Assembly (NCBI GenBank): GCA_965212205.1
Contig: CBDBUX010000001.1
Coordinates: forward strand, 372,001 to 436,000
Source of the DNA: JAHEJJ01 sp965212205
GTDB lineage: Bacteria; Bacteroidota; Bacteroidia; Flavobacteriales; Flavobacteriaceae
Direction: 5' to 3'
DNA: 64,000 nt
The notes below the pieces were generated by a model. That model was not told the origin of the DNA. It searched no databases and worked only from the letters and a program-made list of their open reading frames with translations. Positions 1 through 8,518 of the stretch are shown piece after piece. The position numbers and the translations under genes were made by a program. Numbering within the stretch: position 1 is the first letter of the stretch; each line of letters starts with the position of its first letter.

Positions 1-1
1 G

Positions 2-469
2 ATTGTAAGCCGGAAGCATCTTAATGAACTTGGCAAAGACCTGGATCTTATCAGCTATGTGGAAAGCCGTATTCCCAAGACCCATTTTGGTGATAATATA
101 CACGGGAATGTATTTGAAGCCCTTGTTGGGGCTATCTATCTGGATCGGGGATACAAATACTGCGAAAAATTCATCAATGAAAGAGTGATCGAACCATACG
201 TTGATATCGAACAGCTGGAAGGAAAAGTAATCAGTTATAAAAGTCTGGTGATCGAATGGTGCCAGAAACAAAAGAAAGAATTTAATTATAAGGTCTATGA
301 AGATACCGGAAATGACCCCCTGAAACATTTTGCGGTAAAACTCTCGATCGGAGACAGGGTGATGGCCAAGGCCAGGGCCACTTCTAAGAAAAAGGCCGAG
401 GAAAAAGCTTCCAAAAGAGCGTTTTTTGCCCTGCAGAGCAAAATGGAGAATCCTTCACCCCAACTCTAA
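2..469 (+). CDS. rnc: Ribonuclease III, C-terminal part (5' end outside window)
   Basis: Double-strand-specific endoribonuclease that processes rRNA precursors and structured mRNAs. The reading frame is open from base 2, so only the last 155 residues are present. They contain the second catalytic helix of the RNase III domain (GNVFEALVGAIYLDRG, near fragment residue 35, with the metal-binding Glu) followed by a double-stranded RNA-binding domain (from about residue 78, with the basic end KARATSKKKAEEKASKRA). The position that is Asp in the E. coli enzyme is Asn here; I believe this GN(x)FEA form is common in Bacteroidota. The IPExxxVDY gene and pyk follow on the same strand, an order typical of Flavobacteriia. 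Confidence 0.93.
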   Translation: MVSRKHLNELGKDLDLISYVESRIPKTHFGDNIHGNVFEALVGAIYLDRGYKYCEKFINERVIEPYVDIEQLEGKVISYKSLVIEWCQKQKKEFNYKVYEDTGNDPLKHFAVKLSIGDRVMAKARATSKKKAEEKASKRAFFALQSKMENPSPQL

Positions 470-551
470 CGATTTCGTTACTGATCCCATTGCAACACCT
501 GACGCAATTATAGGCTTATTTCCTATTTAGTCATATCTTTACGCGCGAACA

Positions 552-1022
552 ATGAGTTCGGCGAATACATACAGAATCAGCGAAGATCTTTGTGTAGAAG
601 AATATGTGTTGATTGCACTACATTCGAGCTTGGAAGATCATGCTATGGTTTATTCACTAAATCAACGATTGAATTTATTGTTGAGAAGGTCTGGAGAAGA
701 CCTTGAAATAGAAGGGCAGGGATGTTTTCCAGTCTTCGAGTGGAAGGATAAGATCAATGATCGCTTCTGGACATTGTTCACCAATAACAGTATTAAAGTT
801 GAGGAACTCAATCGTGTGGACCTATTTCAGAACGAACTTTCTCAAACAGTACACCATTTGGTGCCCGAGTACAGGGAAGTGGACTATTTCCTGAAAATTG
901 AGCAGGGTGATGAATCTCTGGAAGATGAGGTGATCCGTGCGATTCTCTCGGTACCGAATATCATTACGGCCTATATGGTCGATGCAGAACGACTAAAATC
1001 TAAACACAACTTAATTTATTAA
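552..1022 (+). CDS. IPExxxVDY family protein
   Basis: Small 156-residue protein of unknown function, recognised by the family signature near residue 104 (VPEYREVDYF, a variant of IPExxxVDY) and by its position between rnc and pyk, where the family usually lies in Flavobacteria. There is no signal peptide or membrane segment, so it should be cytosolic. It ends four bases before the pyk start, so the two are probably co-transcribed and translationally coupled. A TATCTTTA box at 534-541, close to the Bacteroidota -7 element, lies just ahead of the ATG. Confidence 0.85.
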   Translation: MSSANTYRISEDLCVEEYVLIALHSSLEDHAMVYSLNQRLNLLLRRSGEDLEIEGQGCFPVFEWKDKINDRFWTLFTNNSIKVEELNRVDLFQNELSQTVHHLVPEYREVDYFLKIEQGDESLEDEVIRAILSVPNIITAYMVDAERLKSKHNLIY

Positions 1023-1026
1023 GTGA

Positions 1027-2469
1027 ATGCAGGGGATTAAAAAGACGAAGATTGTTGCAACACTGGGACCGGCAACCAGTAAGAAAAAAGTCATCGAGGA
1101 GATGATCAATGCAGGGGTCGATGTGTTTCGCATCAACTTTTCACATGCCGACTACCAGGATGTTAGCGAGCGTGTGGCCATGATCCGGCAGATCGATAAG
1201 GAACTAGGGACCTTCACCGCGATCCTGGCCGACCTTCAAGGCCCCAAGCTTCGCGTAGGCGTCATGTCGGGAGAAGTAATTGTTGCCCCTGGAGATGAGA
1301 TCACTTTTGAAACAGGAGAACCCTTTGAAGGGAATTCGCAACGGGTGTATATGAATTACAGCGAGTTTCCAAAAGATGTGAATCCGGGTGAAAAAATATT
1401 GCTCGACGACGGGAAACTTATTTTTGAGGTAATATCTTCAAATAATGAGAACGAAGTAAAAGCAAAAGTACTGCAGGGAGGCCCTCTTAAATCCAAAAAA
1501 GGCGTCAATTTACCCAATACTAATATATCCCTGCCCGCACTTACGGAAAAGGACATTGATGACGCGAAGTTTGCTATTTCACAGGATGTTGACTGGATCG
1601 CACTTTCCTTTGTCCGCTACAGCCAGGACTTGATTGATCTACAGAATATTATCCGGGAGCATTCGGAACACAAAATTCCAATCATAGCTAAAATAGAGAA
1701 ACCCGAAGCGGTTAAGAATATCGATAAAATTGTTTCATATTGCGACGGAATAATGGTGGCCAGAGGCGACCTTGGTGTAGAGGTGCCGGCACAGGAAGTG
1801 CCCTTAATACAGAAAAGGCTGGTACTTAGGGCAAAAAGAGCGCGGGTTCCGGTCATCATCGCTACTCAGATGATGGAAACGATGATCACAAGTCTCACAC
1901 CTACACGTGCCGAGGTAAATGATGTGGCAAATTCTGTAATGGATGGCGCCGATGCGGTAATGCTCTCGGGCGAAACTTCTGTAGGGAACTATCCGGTAGA
2001 AGTAATAGAAAAAATGGCGAGTATTCTTCATAGTGTTGAAAGCTCCGAATTGATCACCGTACCCCAGGAACCACCACATATACGTACTAAAAGATACATC
2101 ACAAAATCGGTTTGTTACCACGCAGCGATTATGGCCAATGAAATTAAAGCAAAGGCCATTTCCACCCTTACCAATAGTGGATATACAGCCTTTCAGATTT
2201 CTGCCTGGAGACCAAGGGCCCATATCCTGGTCTTTACTTCGAATAAAAGAATTTTAACCCAATTGAATTTACTATGGGGGGTGAAGGCCTTCTATTACGA
2301 TAAGTTTGTCTCCACCGATGAGACCATTGAAGATGTAAATGCCATCGCTTGTAAAAAAGGTTTTCTCGATGTAGGCGATATGCTGATAAGCCTTGCCGCT
2401 ATGCCCATCAAATCTAAAGGGATGGTAAATACACTGAGGGTTACAGAAATAGAGACATGTAGTTTCTAA
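1027..2469 (+). CDS. pyk: Pyruvate kinase
   Basis: Converts phosphoenolpyruvate and ADP to pyruvate and ATP, the last step of glycolysis, in the cytosol. At 480 residues it has the normal length. Visible signatures are the N-terminal KTKIVATLGPATS, the substrate and metal site IAKIEKPEAVKNID, the MVARGDLGVEVP loop and the AEVNDVANSVMDGADAVMLS stretch of the barrel, followed by the C-terminal allosteric domain. It starts four bases after the IPExxxVDY gene. A weak hairpin with a short T run lies 57 bases downstream. Confidence 0.97.
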   Translation: MQGIKKTKIVATLGPATSKKKVIEEMINAGVDVFRINFSHADYQDVSERVAMIRQIDKELGTFTAILADLQGPKLRVGVMSGEVIVAPGDEITFETGEPFEGNSQRVYMNYSEFPKDVNPGEKILLDDGKLIFEVISSNNENEVKAKVLQGGPLKSKKGVNLPNTNISLPALTEKDIDDAKFAISQDVDWIALSFVRYSQDLIDLQNIIREHSEHKIPIIAKIEKPEAVKNIDKIVSYCDGIMVARGDLGVEVPAQEVPLIQKRLVLRAKRARVPVIIATQMMETMITSLTPTRAEVNDVANSVMDGADAVMLSGETSVGNYPVEVIEKMASILHSVESSELITVPQEPPHIRTKRYITKSVCYHAAIMANEIKAKAISTLTNSGYTAFQISAWRPRAHILVFTSNKRILTQLNLLWGVKAFYYDKFVSTDETIEDVNAIACKKGFLDVGDMLISLAAMPIKSKGMVNTLRVTEIETCSF

Positions 2470-2526
2470 GCGTCTGATATCCTTTATAACTTAATATCTT
2501 AGTCACTTTAGGCCAGCCAGAGCTTT

Positions 2527-2550
2527 AGTTGTAAGAACGACTCCCTTTTT
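2527..2550 (+). terminator. Possible weak terminator after pyk
   Basis: AGTTGT and ACGACT pair (one G-T wobble) around a four-base loop and are followed by CCCTTTTT. The position after pyk and before the AraC gene fits, but the stem is only six pairs. Confidence 0.35.
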
Positions 2551-2583
2551 CGTACCAATTAAGAAAGAAGACCCAAGGATCTG

Positions 2584-3432
2584 ATGAGATACGAGTATTT
2601 CGACCGGAAACAAGGAGCGTTATTTGGGATGACCGATAATATCCATGACGATGAAAAGCGTTTCTCTATCGCAGAATGGACCATTATGTTTCTGTGGAAT
2701 AGAAATGATAAGCCTGTTCAGATCCAAATAGATGATCAACAGATAGTGTTGCCGCCCAATCATTTGATCACCACTACCTATTTATACAGGGTAGTTTTCC
2801 TTGAAGATCAACTACCAATCACTGCCTTTACATTTAACAGGGAGTTTTACTGTATTTCGGATCACGATAGTGAAGTTTCATGCAATGGTATCCTGTTTTT
2901 TGGTGCCCAGGACCTTCCCTTGATAAGAATTCCCACAAAGTCTGAAAATAAATTTGAATTGCTATATCAGGTTTTTGAAGAGGAATTCCGGAATCCTGAT
3001 CATATCCAGGGCGAAATGCTCCAAATGCTGCTTAAAAGACTTATTATTCTTACCACCCGGCTGGCAAAAGAACAGCTGATAGTCAATGAGCTCGATAATG
3101 ATCAGATCGAAATCATCCGAAAATTTAATTTCCTTGTTGATTTGAATTTTAAGGATAAACACAAGGTTAGTGATTATGCTAAAATGCTTTTTAAGAGTCC
3201 TAAAACACTTTCAAATCTCTTTGCGATCTATAATCAAAAGACACCACAACAGGTAATTCACGAACGCCTTGCTCTGGAAGCGAAAAGACTACTTCAATAC
3301 TCCGACAAACAGAACCAGGAAATCGCCTTTGAACTGGGATTTAACGACGCAGCTTATTTCAGTCGCTTTTTTAGGAAAATGACCGAACTTACTCCCTCGG
3401 GTTTCCGTCAATCCGTCAATATTCATACTTAA
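2584..3432 (+). CDS. AraC family transcriptional regulator
   Basis: DNA-binding regulator of 282 residues. The last 100 residues carry the double helix-turn-helix of the AraC/XylS family, ending in the signature EIAFELGFNDAAYFSRFFRKMTELTPSGFR (given here only as position: roughly residues 245-276). The N-terminal 170 residues look like a cupin-type effector-binding domain. It lies directly upstream, on the same strand, of a 52-codon ORF and an AhpD-like gene, which are its most likely targets. The inducer cannot be told from the sequence. Confidence 0.88.
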   Translation: MRYEYFDRKQGALFGMTDNIHDDEKRFSIAEWTIMFLWNRNDKPVQIQIDDQQIVLPPNHLITTTYLYRVVFLEDQLPITAFTFNREFYCISDHDSEVSCNGILFFGAQDLPLIRIPTKSENKFELLYQVFEEEFRNPDHIQGEMLQMLLKRLIILTTRLAKEQLIVNELDNDQIEIIRKFNFLVDLNFKDKHKVSDYAKMLFKSPKTLSNLFAIYNQKTPQQVIHERLALEAKRLLQYSDKQNQEIAFELGFNDAAYFSRFFRKMTELTPSGFRQSVNIHT

Positions 3433-3522
3433 AGGGAAAATTGTACAAGCACTCGGGAAATTCTTCCTAACACATGCTTCTTTGGGGATTGCATCTTTGC
3501 CTTGAATTTAAAAAACAACGGC

Positions 3523-3681
3523 ATGAAGACTAAATCTCTTTTCAACCTCATTAGAATTTTTACTCACAGACAGCCTTTAAGTCTCAAAAAGGTGGATCCG
3601 GCACAGCATTGTGAGGAAAATCATCACCACGATTTCTATTGCGATGCCGAACGACCACAAATAAGTAATTCAAATAATTAA
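3523..3681 (+). CDS. Small His/Cys-rich ORF (52 aa), unknown function
   Basis: An ATG-initiated frame of 52 codons between the AraC regulator and the AhpD-like gene, on the same strand and 44 bases before the latter. The second half is rich in possible metal ligands (QHCEENHHHDFYCD, about residues 28-41: two Cys, four His, several acidic residues). There is no signal peptide or clear membrane helix. A CATCTTTG box at 3492-3499, one mismatch from the Bacteroidota -7 consensus, lies 24 bases upstream. I do not recognise the family; it could be chance, but its placement inside a probable operon favours a real gene. Confidence 0.45.
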   Translation: MKTKSLFNLIRIFTHRQPLSLKKVDPAQHCEENHHHDFYCDAERPQISNSNN

Positions 3682-3725
3682 TAACAAGGATCGGCTGTTT
3701 GCCCGGTTCATAAAACAAAAACAGT

Positions 3726-4274
3726 ATGAATATTTTCAAAGTACCTGTAAGAGAAGAAGTAAGCAGTAATAACCAGGCGATTTTCGACCAGTTGGAAAAG
3801 GCTGTCGGTTTTGTTCCTAACCTATTTGCCACCTATGCCTATTCTGAAAATGCCTTGAGCAATTACCTCACACTTCAAAACGCAAAATCATCTTTAAGAG
3901 CAAAAGAAAAAGAAGTGATTAATCTGGCGGTAAGCGAAGTGAACAGTTGCGTTTATTGTTTGTCTGCCCATACGGCCATTGGCAAGATGAACGGTTTCAC
4001 AGACGAACAAATATTGGAACTCAGAGCAGGATATGCTTCTTTCGATATGCGATTAGACGCATTGGCTAAGCTCGCCAGAAACCTGACTGAAAACAGAGGT
4101 AGTGCAGAGCAGGCGGTATTGGACAACTTCTTTAAAAATGGTTGGACCAAGGAAAACCTTATCGATGTTATCGTGGTGGTAGGGGATAAAACTATATCGA
4201 ACTACTTGCATAAAACCACTCAGGTACCTATTGATTTTCCTGTAGCGGAACCACTGGAACAAGTGGAGGTTTAG
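3726..4274 (+). CDS. Carboxymuconolactone decarboxylase / AhpD family protein
   Basis: 182-residue all-helical protein of the AhpD-like superfamily. It has the redox/proton-relay motif C75-x-x-C78-x-x-x-H82 (NSCVYCLSAH), as in alkylhydroperoxidase AhpD, which reduces peroxides with its cysteine pair. Cytosolic, with no signal peptide. A perfect 14-bp terminator hairpin closes the transcript, and the AraC regulator upstream probably controls it. The physiological substrate is unknown; a peroxide or thiol stress role is an inference from the family. Confidence 0.88.
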   Translation: MNIFKVPVREEVSSNNQAIFDQLEKAVGFVPNLFATYAYSENALSNYLTLQNAKSSLRAKEKEVINLAVSEVNSCVYCLSAHTAIGKMNGFTDEQILELRAGYASFDMRLDALAKLARNLTENRGSAEQAVLDNFFKNGWTKENLIDVIVVVGDKTISNYLHKTTQVPIDFPVAEPLEQVEV

Positions 4275-4295
4275 AATTTCCATTTATTGAAATTG

Positions 4296-4332
4296 AAACC
4301 CTCTGGCAGTTTAACCTGCCAGAGGGTTTTGT
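4296..4332 (+). terminator. Strong intrinsic terminator after the AhpD-like gene
   Basis: A perfect 14-bp stem (AAACCCTCTGGCAG at 4296-4309 with its complement at 4316-4329) encloses a six-base TTTAAC loop. The flanking A and T runs mean it could work in both directions. Confidence 0.88.
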
Positions 4333-4423
4333 GTTTATAGTTTTGAACCGAGGAGTTATCAGATTAAAGAATTGTGGTATCTTGTTCAATCATCTTAGAA
4401 AAATCAATTCAATTAAAACAAAA

Positions 4424-5221
4424 ATGAAACTGAAACATACTCTGATTGTGGCAATTTGCGGCCTGCTGTTCGTATTGCCAACAAATGCACAGGAAACCAT
4501 TAAGTCAATTATCAAGAATGGCGAATTTCGCGTAGGACTAACGGGTAATCAGCCACCTTATCATATGAAAAATCGTGCAGGTGAACTTATGGGTTACGAG
4601 ATCGATATAGCCAGTTCAATAGCGAACGGCATGGGCGTAAAACTGAGCGTACAGGAAATGCCTTTTTCTGATTTGCTTCCAGCATTAAAGGCCGGGAAGA
4701 TCGATGCTGTAATGTCGGGTATGGCGGTTACCGCTACCCGAAGTACCGAATTCCTGTTTGCCGGTCCTTATACGGTATCTGGTAAGTCGATTCTCGCTAA
4801 ATCTTCCATGATCGAAAAGCTTAAAGGTAGCGAAGCGGCCAATAGTTCGGAGTATCGTATCAGCTGTCTGAAGGGTTCTACCAGTGAAGCATTTGTTAAA
4901 ACCAATATGCCAAAAGCACAAATAAAAGGGGTAAGCAATTACGATGAGGCTATCGCTATGGTGGTCAATGACGAGGCAGATGCCATGGTTGCTGACTATC
5001 CAATTTGTGTAATCACGGTAATGCGAAATGAAGGGAAAGACCTTGTGACCCTCGATGGACCATTGAATATTGAACCTATAGGGATGGCCCTGCCTGCTGA
5101 CGACTTTCACTTCCATAATCTGGTAGAAAACTATATCAAGGCACTCGAACTCTCCGGACTTCTAAAAGCTCTTGATGATAAATGGATGAAAGACGGAGCC
5201 TGGCTGGTAAACCTTAAGTAA
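4424..5221 (+). CDS. Periplasmic solute-binding protein, amino-acid type (SBP_bac_3)
   Basis: 265-residue exported binding protein of ABC-transporter family 3. I chose the ATG at 4424 because it starts a clean signal peptide (MKLKHTLIVAICGLLFVLPTNAQ); the frame itself is open further upstream. The mature protein shows the usual family pattern: GEFRVGLTGNQPPYH, then GYEIDIASSIA, then LKAGKIDAVMSGMAVTATRS, the ligand-contact region. No permease or ATPase gene is adjacent, so it may serve a distant transporter, act as a sensor, or be an enzyme of the same fold. The ligand is probably an amino acid or similar small polar compound, by family only. Confidence 0.85.
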   Translation: MKLKHTLIVAICGLLFVLPTNAQETIKSIIKNGEFRVGLTGNQPPYHMKNRAGELMGYEIDIASSIANGMGVKLSVQEMPFSDLLPALKAGKIDAVMSGMAVTATRSTEFLFAGPYTVSGKSILAKSSMIEKLKGSEAANSSEYRISCLKGSTSEAFVKTNMPKAQIKGVSNYDEAIAMVVNDEADAMVADYPICVITVMRNEGKDLVTLDGPLNIEPIGMALPADDFHFHNLVENYIKALELSGLLKALDDKWMKDGAWLVNLK

Positions 5222-5260
5222 GTTTAGAACAGAGTGCCAGAACGCTCCTGCCCGGACAAT

Positions 5261-6358
5261 TCAAAAATCGAATTTTAACTGGATGGTGACCTCCTGTTGT
5301 TCTTCCTTTTGAACTTTGTCGGTATTCAGATTGGAAAGTGTAATGCCGAGCAGGCGGACAGAATCTTCCAGCGATTCCTGCAAGAGTAATTCTCTGGCAT
5401 TTTCCAGAATCAGATCTTTATCAGAGATATAATGGGGTATGGTCTTACTCCGGGTCTGCAAGCTAAAATCACTGTATTTAATTTTTAAGGTGACCGTTTT
5501 ACCCGCGATCCCTGATTTATTTAGACGCGATTCCAATTCCTGGGCAATAAAGCGCAGCTTATCGATCATAAAGATCTCACTGCTCAGATTTTCACTAAAT
5601 GTACGTTCGGCCCCAACCGACTTAGGGGTACGATGTGGCTTAACTTCACTGTTGTGGAAACCGCGCACGACATGGTAAAAATAACGTCCGCTTTTACCAA
5701 ATTGCGCATCCAGATATTCCAATGAACGCGATTTCAGATCCTTCCCGGTAAAAATACCCAGCTTGTACATCTTTTCGGCTGTGACCTTGCCAATACCATA
5801 GAATTTCCTGATATCAAGATCTTCCAGGAAATCCAGGACATCTTCGGGGTTCACGGTTTTTTGTCCGTTAGGCTTATTGATGTCGCTCGCGACCTTGGCA
5901 ACAAATTTGTTGACTGAAATCCCAGCAGATGCTGAAAGGTTCAGCTCATCAAATATCCTTCGTCTTATCTCATTTGCGATTAGGGTAGCCGAAGGATTGC
6001 CCTTCTTGTTCTCTGTGACATCGAGATATGCTTCATCGAGCGAAAGAGGCTCCACCAGATCGGTATAATCCAAAAAAATTTCCCGGATCTGTTTAGAAAT
6101 TTCCTTGTAGCGATCGAAGCGTGGTTTCACAAAAATGAGGTCCGGGCATTGTAGTCTGGCCAGAACGCCGCTCATGGCACTGCGAACCCCATATTCTCTG
6201 GCTTCGTAGCTGGCTGCAGAGACCACGCCTCTTTTTGAGCCACCTCCCACAGCCACAGGTTTACCCCTAAGTTCCGGATTGTCTAATTGTTCTACGGATG
6301 CATAGAATGCGTCCATATCAACATGGATAATTTTTCGAATAGGGAATTGCGGGGTCAT
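5261..6358 (-). CDS. dinB: DNA polymerase IV (Y-family translesion polymerase)
   Basis: Error-prone polymerase that copies past damaged template bases. I chose the ATG at 6358, giving 365 residues, because the protein then begins just before the conserved IIHVDMDAFYASVEQ block; the open frame runs further upstream. Catalytic acids are visible at D14, D16 (VDMDAF) and D108-E109 (SLDEAYLD). The helix-hairpin-helix thumb (FYGIGKVTAEKMYKLG) and the little-finger domain follow. The last residues (QLKFDF) look like a sliding-clamp-binding peptide. It is divergent from the CYTH gene. Confidence 0.94.
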   Translation of the reverse strand: MTPQFPIRKIIHVDMDAFYASVEQLDNPELRGKPVAVGGGSKRGVVSAASYEAREYGVRSAMSGVLARLQCPDLIFVKPRFDRYKEISKQIREIFLDYTDLVEPLSLDEAYLDVTENKKGNPSATLIANEIRRRIFDELNLSASAGISVNKFVAKVASDINKPNGQKTVNPEDVLDFLEDLDIRKFYGIGKVTAEKMYKLGIFTGKDLKSRSLEYLDAQFGKSGRYFYHVVRGFHNSEVKPHRTPKSVGAERTFSENLSSEIFMIDKLRFIAQELESRLNKSGIAGKTVTLKIKYSDFSLQTRSKTIPHYISDKDLILENARELLLQESLEDSVRLLGITLSNLNTDKVQKEEQQEVTIQLKFDF

Positions 6359-6415
6359 AATCAAAATTACGGTATATTTAAGAGCCATCATAAACTTCAT
6401 GATATGATATCGGGC

Positions 6416-6883
6416 ATGGAAATCGAACGTAAATTCTTGGTGATATCTGAAGATTATAAGAAGGCGGCCTATGCTAAAAATCGAATAAGACAAGGCTTCT
6501 TAAGTACAGATCCCGAGCGGACGGTCCGTATACGCCTGAAAGAAGACAAAGGCTATCTGACCATAAAGGGAAGGACAGATGAAGGGGGCACCAGCCGGAT
6601 GGAATGGGAATATCCCATCGAAATTGAAGACGCCCAGGGCTTATTGAATTTGTGTAGTGAAACATTAGTGGAGAAAACCAGATTTTTGGTAAGATCGGGC
6701 GAGCATGTCTTTGAAGTTGATGAATTTTTTGGCCTTAACAACGGACTTGTTATCGCTGAAGTAGAGTTGAACTCTCCGGAAGAGGAATTTGAACCACCTG
6801 CCTGGCTGGGAAAAGAGGTCACAGGTGATCCGAAATATTACAACGCCCAATTGAGCATAACACCTTATTTAAAATGGAAATAG
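6416..6883 (+). CDS. CYTH domain protein (class IV adenylate cyclase / triphosphatase type)
   Basis: 155-residue protein beginning with the CYTH signature E2-I-E4-R-K6 (MEIERKFLV), which coordinates metal and triphosphate. Further alternating charged pairs (RTVRIRLKEDKGYLTIKGR, EWEYPIEIE, VFEVDEF, VIAEVELNS) outline the eight-stranded triphosphate tunnel. Bacterial members are inorganic triphosphatases or class IV cyclases; the short single-domain form usually points to triphosphatase activity, which is an inference. The ATG at 6416 fits the family start. Its last ten bases overlap the lipoprotein gene that follows. Confidence 0.88.
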   Translation: MEIERKFLVISEDYKKAAYAKNRIRQGFLSTDPERTVRIRLKEDKGYLTIKGRTDEGGTSRMEWEYPIEIEDAQGLLNLCSETLVEKTRFLVRSGEHVFEVDEFFGLNNGLVIAEVELNSPEEEFEPPAWLGKEVTGDPKYYNAQLSITPYLKWK

Positions 6884-7371
6884 CTAGAAGCGGCATTTTA
6901 GGATTGTTACTCCTCGGTTTACTTTCTTGCCGTGGGGAGAATAAGACCTTAATACCTCATGAATCCGTACCCGAACCAAAGCCTAGTACGGCTGAAATAA
7001 AACAAAAATTGGAGTATCAGGGATATCAGATATTCGACTATATCGATGAAAAAACAGGGGATACGGTGCTTATGCAACAATATTTTATGGCTTTTCTAAA
7101 AAGCGGGCCTAACAAATCCCAATCCAAAGAAGAAGCCGATAGCCTTCAGGGGCTTCACCTGGCGCATTTGTCAAGAATGTACGAATTAGGATATGCAGAC
7201 ATATCAGGACCTTTTGGAGATGATGGAGAAATCCGTGGGATTACCATATATAATACCCCAACACAGGAGATGGCAGATTCTTTAGCCCAGCTCGACCCAC
7301 TCGTACAACTCGGGATATTAGATATTGAGATTCATCCCTGGTGGGCTGCGAAAGGATTCCCACTCAGGTAG
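6874..7371 (+). CDS. Hypothetical lipoprotein (165 aa)
   Basis: Begins with a hydrophobic signal ending in the lipobox LLSC (GILGLLLLGLLSC), so the mature protein should be anchored by a lipidated Cys about 20 residues in. The rest is soluble, with a YCII-like look (the stretch MLQQYFMAFLKSG then LAHLSRMYELG and ADISGPFGDDGEIRGI), a fold of small enzymes and accessory proteins. It overlaps the CYTH gene by ten bases, so the two are probably coupled. The function is unknown. Confidence 0.72.
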   Translation: MEIARSGILGLLLLGLLSCRGENKTLIPHESVPEPKPSTAEIKQKLEYQGYQIFDYIDEKTGDTVLMQQYFMAFLKSGPNKSQSKEEADSLQGLHLAHLSRMYELGYADISGPFGDDGEIRGITIYNTPTQEMADSLAQLDPLVQLGILDIEIHPWWAAKGFPLR

Positions 7372-7401
7372 GTCAATTTATTTAATTGAAATAGGGGTGA
7401 T

Positions 7402-8421
7402 TTAAAAAGCGCTTTTGAATTGATCTAAAAATCGAAGATCATTTTCACTGAACATCCTGATATCTGAGATCTGATAGAGCAATAAGGCGATTCTGTCGAT
7501 ACCCAAACCAAATGCAAATCCCGAATATTCATTGGAATCGATACCGCAATTGTCCAAAACATTAGGATCGACCATTCCACAGCCCATGATTTCCAACCAG
7601 CCAGTACCTTTAGTCATCCGGTAATCCGTTTCCGTCTCCAACCCCCAGTATACATCTACCTCTGCGCTGGGCTCTGTAAACGGGAAATAGGAGGGGCGTA
7701 ATCTGATTTTCGACTTGCCGAACATTTCGGTGGTAAAAAATTGAAGGGTTTGTTTCAAATCTGCAAAGGAGACGTCCCGGTCTACGTATAATCCTTCAAC
7801 CTGGTGAAAAAAACAGTGAGATCTGGCCGAAATCGCCTCATTGCGATATACCCGACCAGGAGAAATAGTACGGATTGGGGGTTTATTATTATCCATGTAG
7901 CGAACCTGTACCGATGAGGTATGCGTACGTAATAATATATCGGGATCGGTCTGTATAAAGAAGGTATCCTGCATATCTCTAGCAGGATGGTATTCAGGGA
8001 GATTAAGAGCGGTGAAATTATGCCAGTCGTCTTCAATTTCAGGTCCTTCGGATACATTAAAACCGATACGGGAAAATATGTCGATAATCCTGTTCTTTAC
8101 AATAGAAATGGGATGACGGGCACCGAGCGCCATAGGCTCTGCAGGTCTGGTGAGGTCACCAAAACGCATTTCACCACCTTTGTTTTCGTCTAAAGAGGAA
8201 ACAAGGGTATTAACCTTTTCAGTCGCCCTGGTCTTAAGAAGATTGATGGTCTGTCCGAATTCTTTTTTCTGATCGTTCGGAATACTCTTGAATTCGGCAA
8301 AAAATTTATTGAGCAACCCTTTTTTGCCTAGATACTTTATTCGAAAAGCTTCTACCTCTTTAGGATCATGGGTAGTAAATTCTTCTACATCAGTGATATG
8401 CTTCTTGAGTTGATCGATCAT
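7402..8421 (-). CDS. pheS: Phenylalanine--tRNA ligase alpha subunit
   Basis: Catalytic alpha subunit of the alpha2-beta2 class II synthetase that charges tRNA-Phe. 339 residues is the usual length. An N-terminal coiled coil (tRNA-binding arm) is followed by the class II core: motif 2 region (ISARSHCFFHQVEGLYVDR) and motif 3 (FAFGLGIDRIALLLYQ). The beta subunit gene is not in the window, so pheS and pheT are unlinked here, as in many Bacteroidota. A -7-like box (TAAATTTG) lies 56 bases upstream on the minus strand. Confidence 0.97.
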   Translation of the reverse strand: MIDQLKKHITDVEEFTTHDPKEVEAFRIKYLGKKGLLNKFFAEFKSIPNDQKKEFGQTINLLKTRATEKVNTLVSSLDENKGGEMRFGDLTRPAEPMALGARHPISIVKNRIIDIFSRIGFNVSEGPEIEDDWHNFTALNLPEYHPARDMQDTFFIQTDPDILLRTHTSSVQVRYMDNNKPPIRTISPGRVYRNEAISARSHCFFHQVEGLYVDRDVSFADLKQTLQFFTTEMFGKSKIRLRPSYFPFTEPSAEVDVYWGLETETDYRMTKGTGWLEIMGCGMVDPNVLDNCGIDSNEYSGFAFGLGIDRIALLLYQISDIRMFSENDLRFLDQFKSAF

Positions 8422-8476
8422 TTGAGCTTCTGTTGCTTAAATATCCGGCGGGTCCAATTAAAGAACAAACCGAGGG

Positions 8477-8484
8477 CAAATTTA
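8477..8484 (-). promoter_or_regulatory. Probable -7 promoter element of pheS
   Basis: TAAATTTG on the minus strand matches the Bacteroidota consensus TAnnTTTG and lies 56 bases before the pheS ATG, between pheS and the SulP gene. No clear TTG -33 element is at the usual distance. Confidence 0.45.
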
Positions 8485-8518
8485 AAATATTTACCCCTGT
8501 ATGGCACTATATGTCATC

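Noticed and set aside
6359..6493. Possible N-terminal extension of dinB
   Set aside because: It overlaps the divergent CYTH gene. The ATG at 6358 gives the family start directly before VDMDAF.
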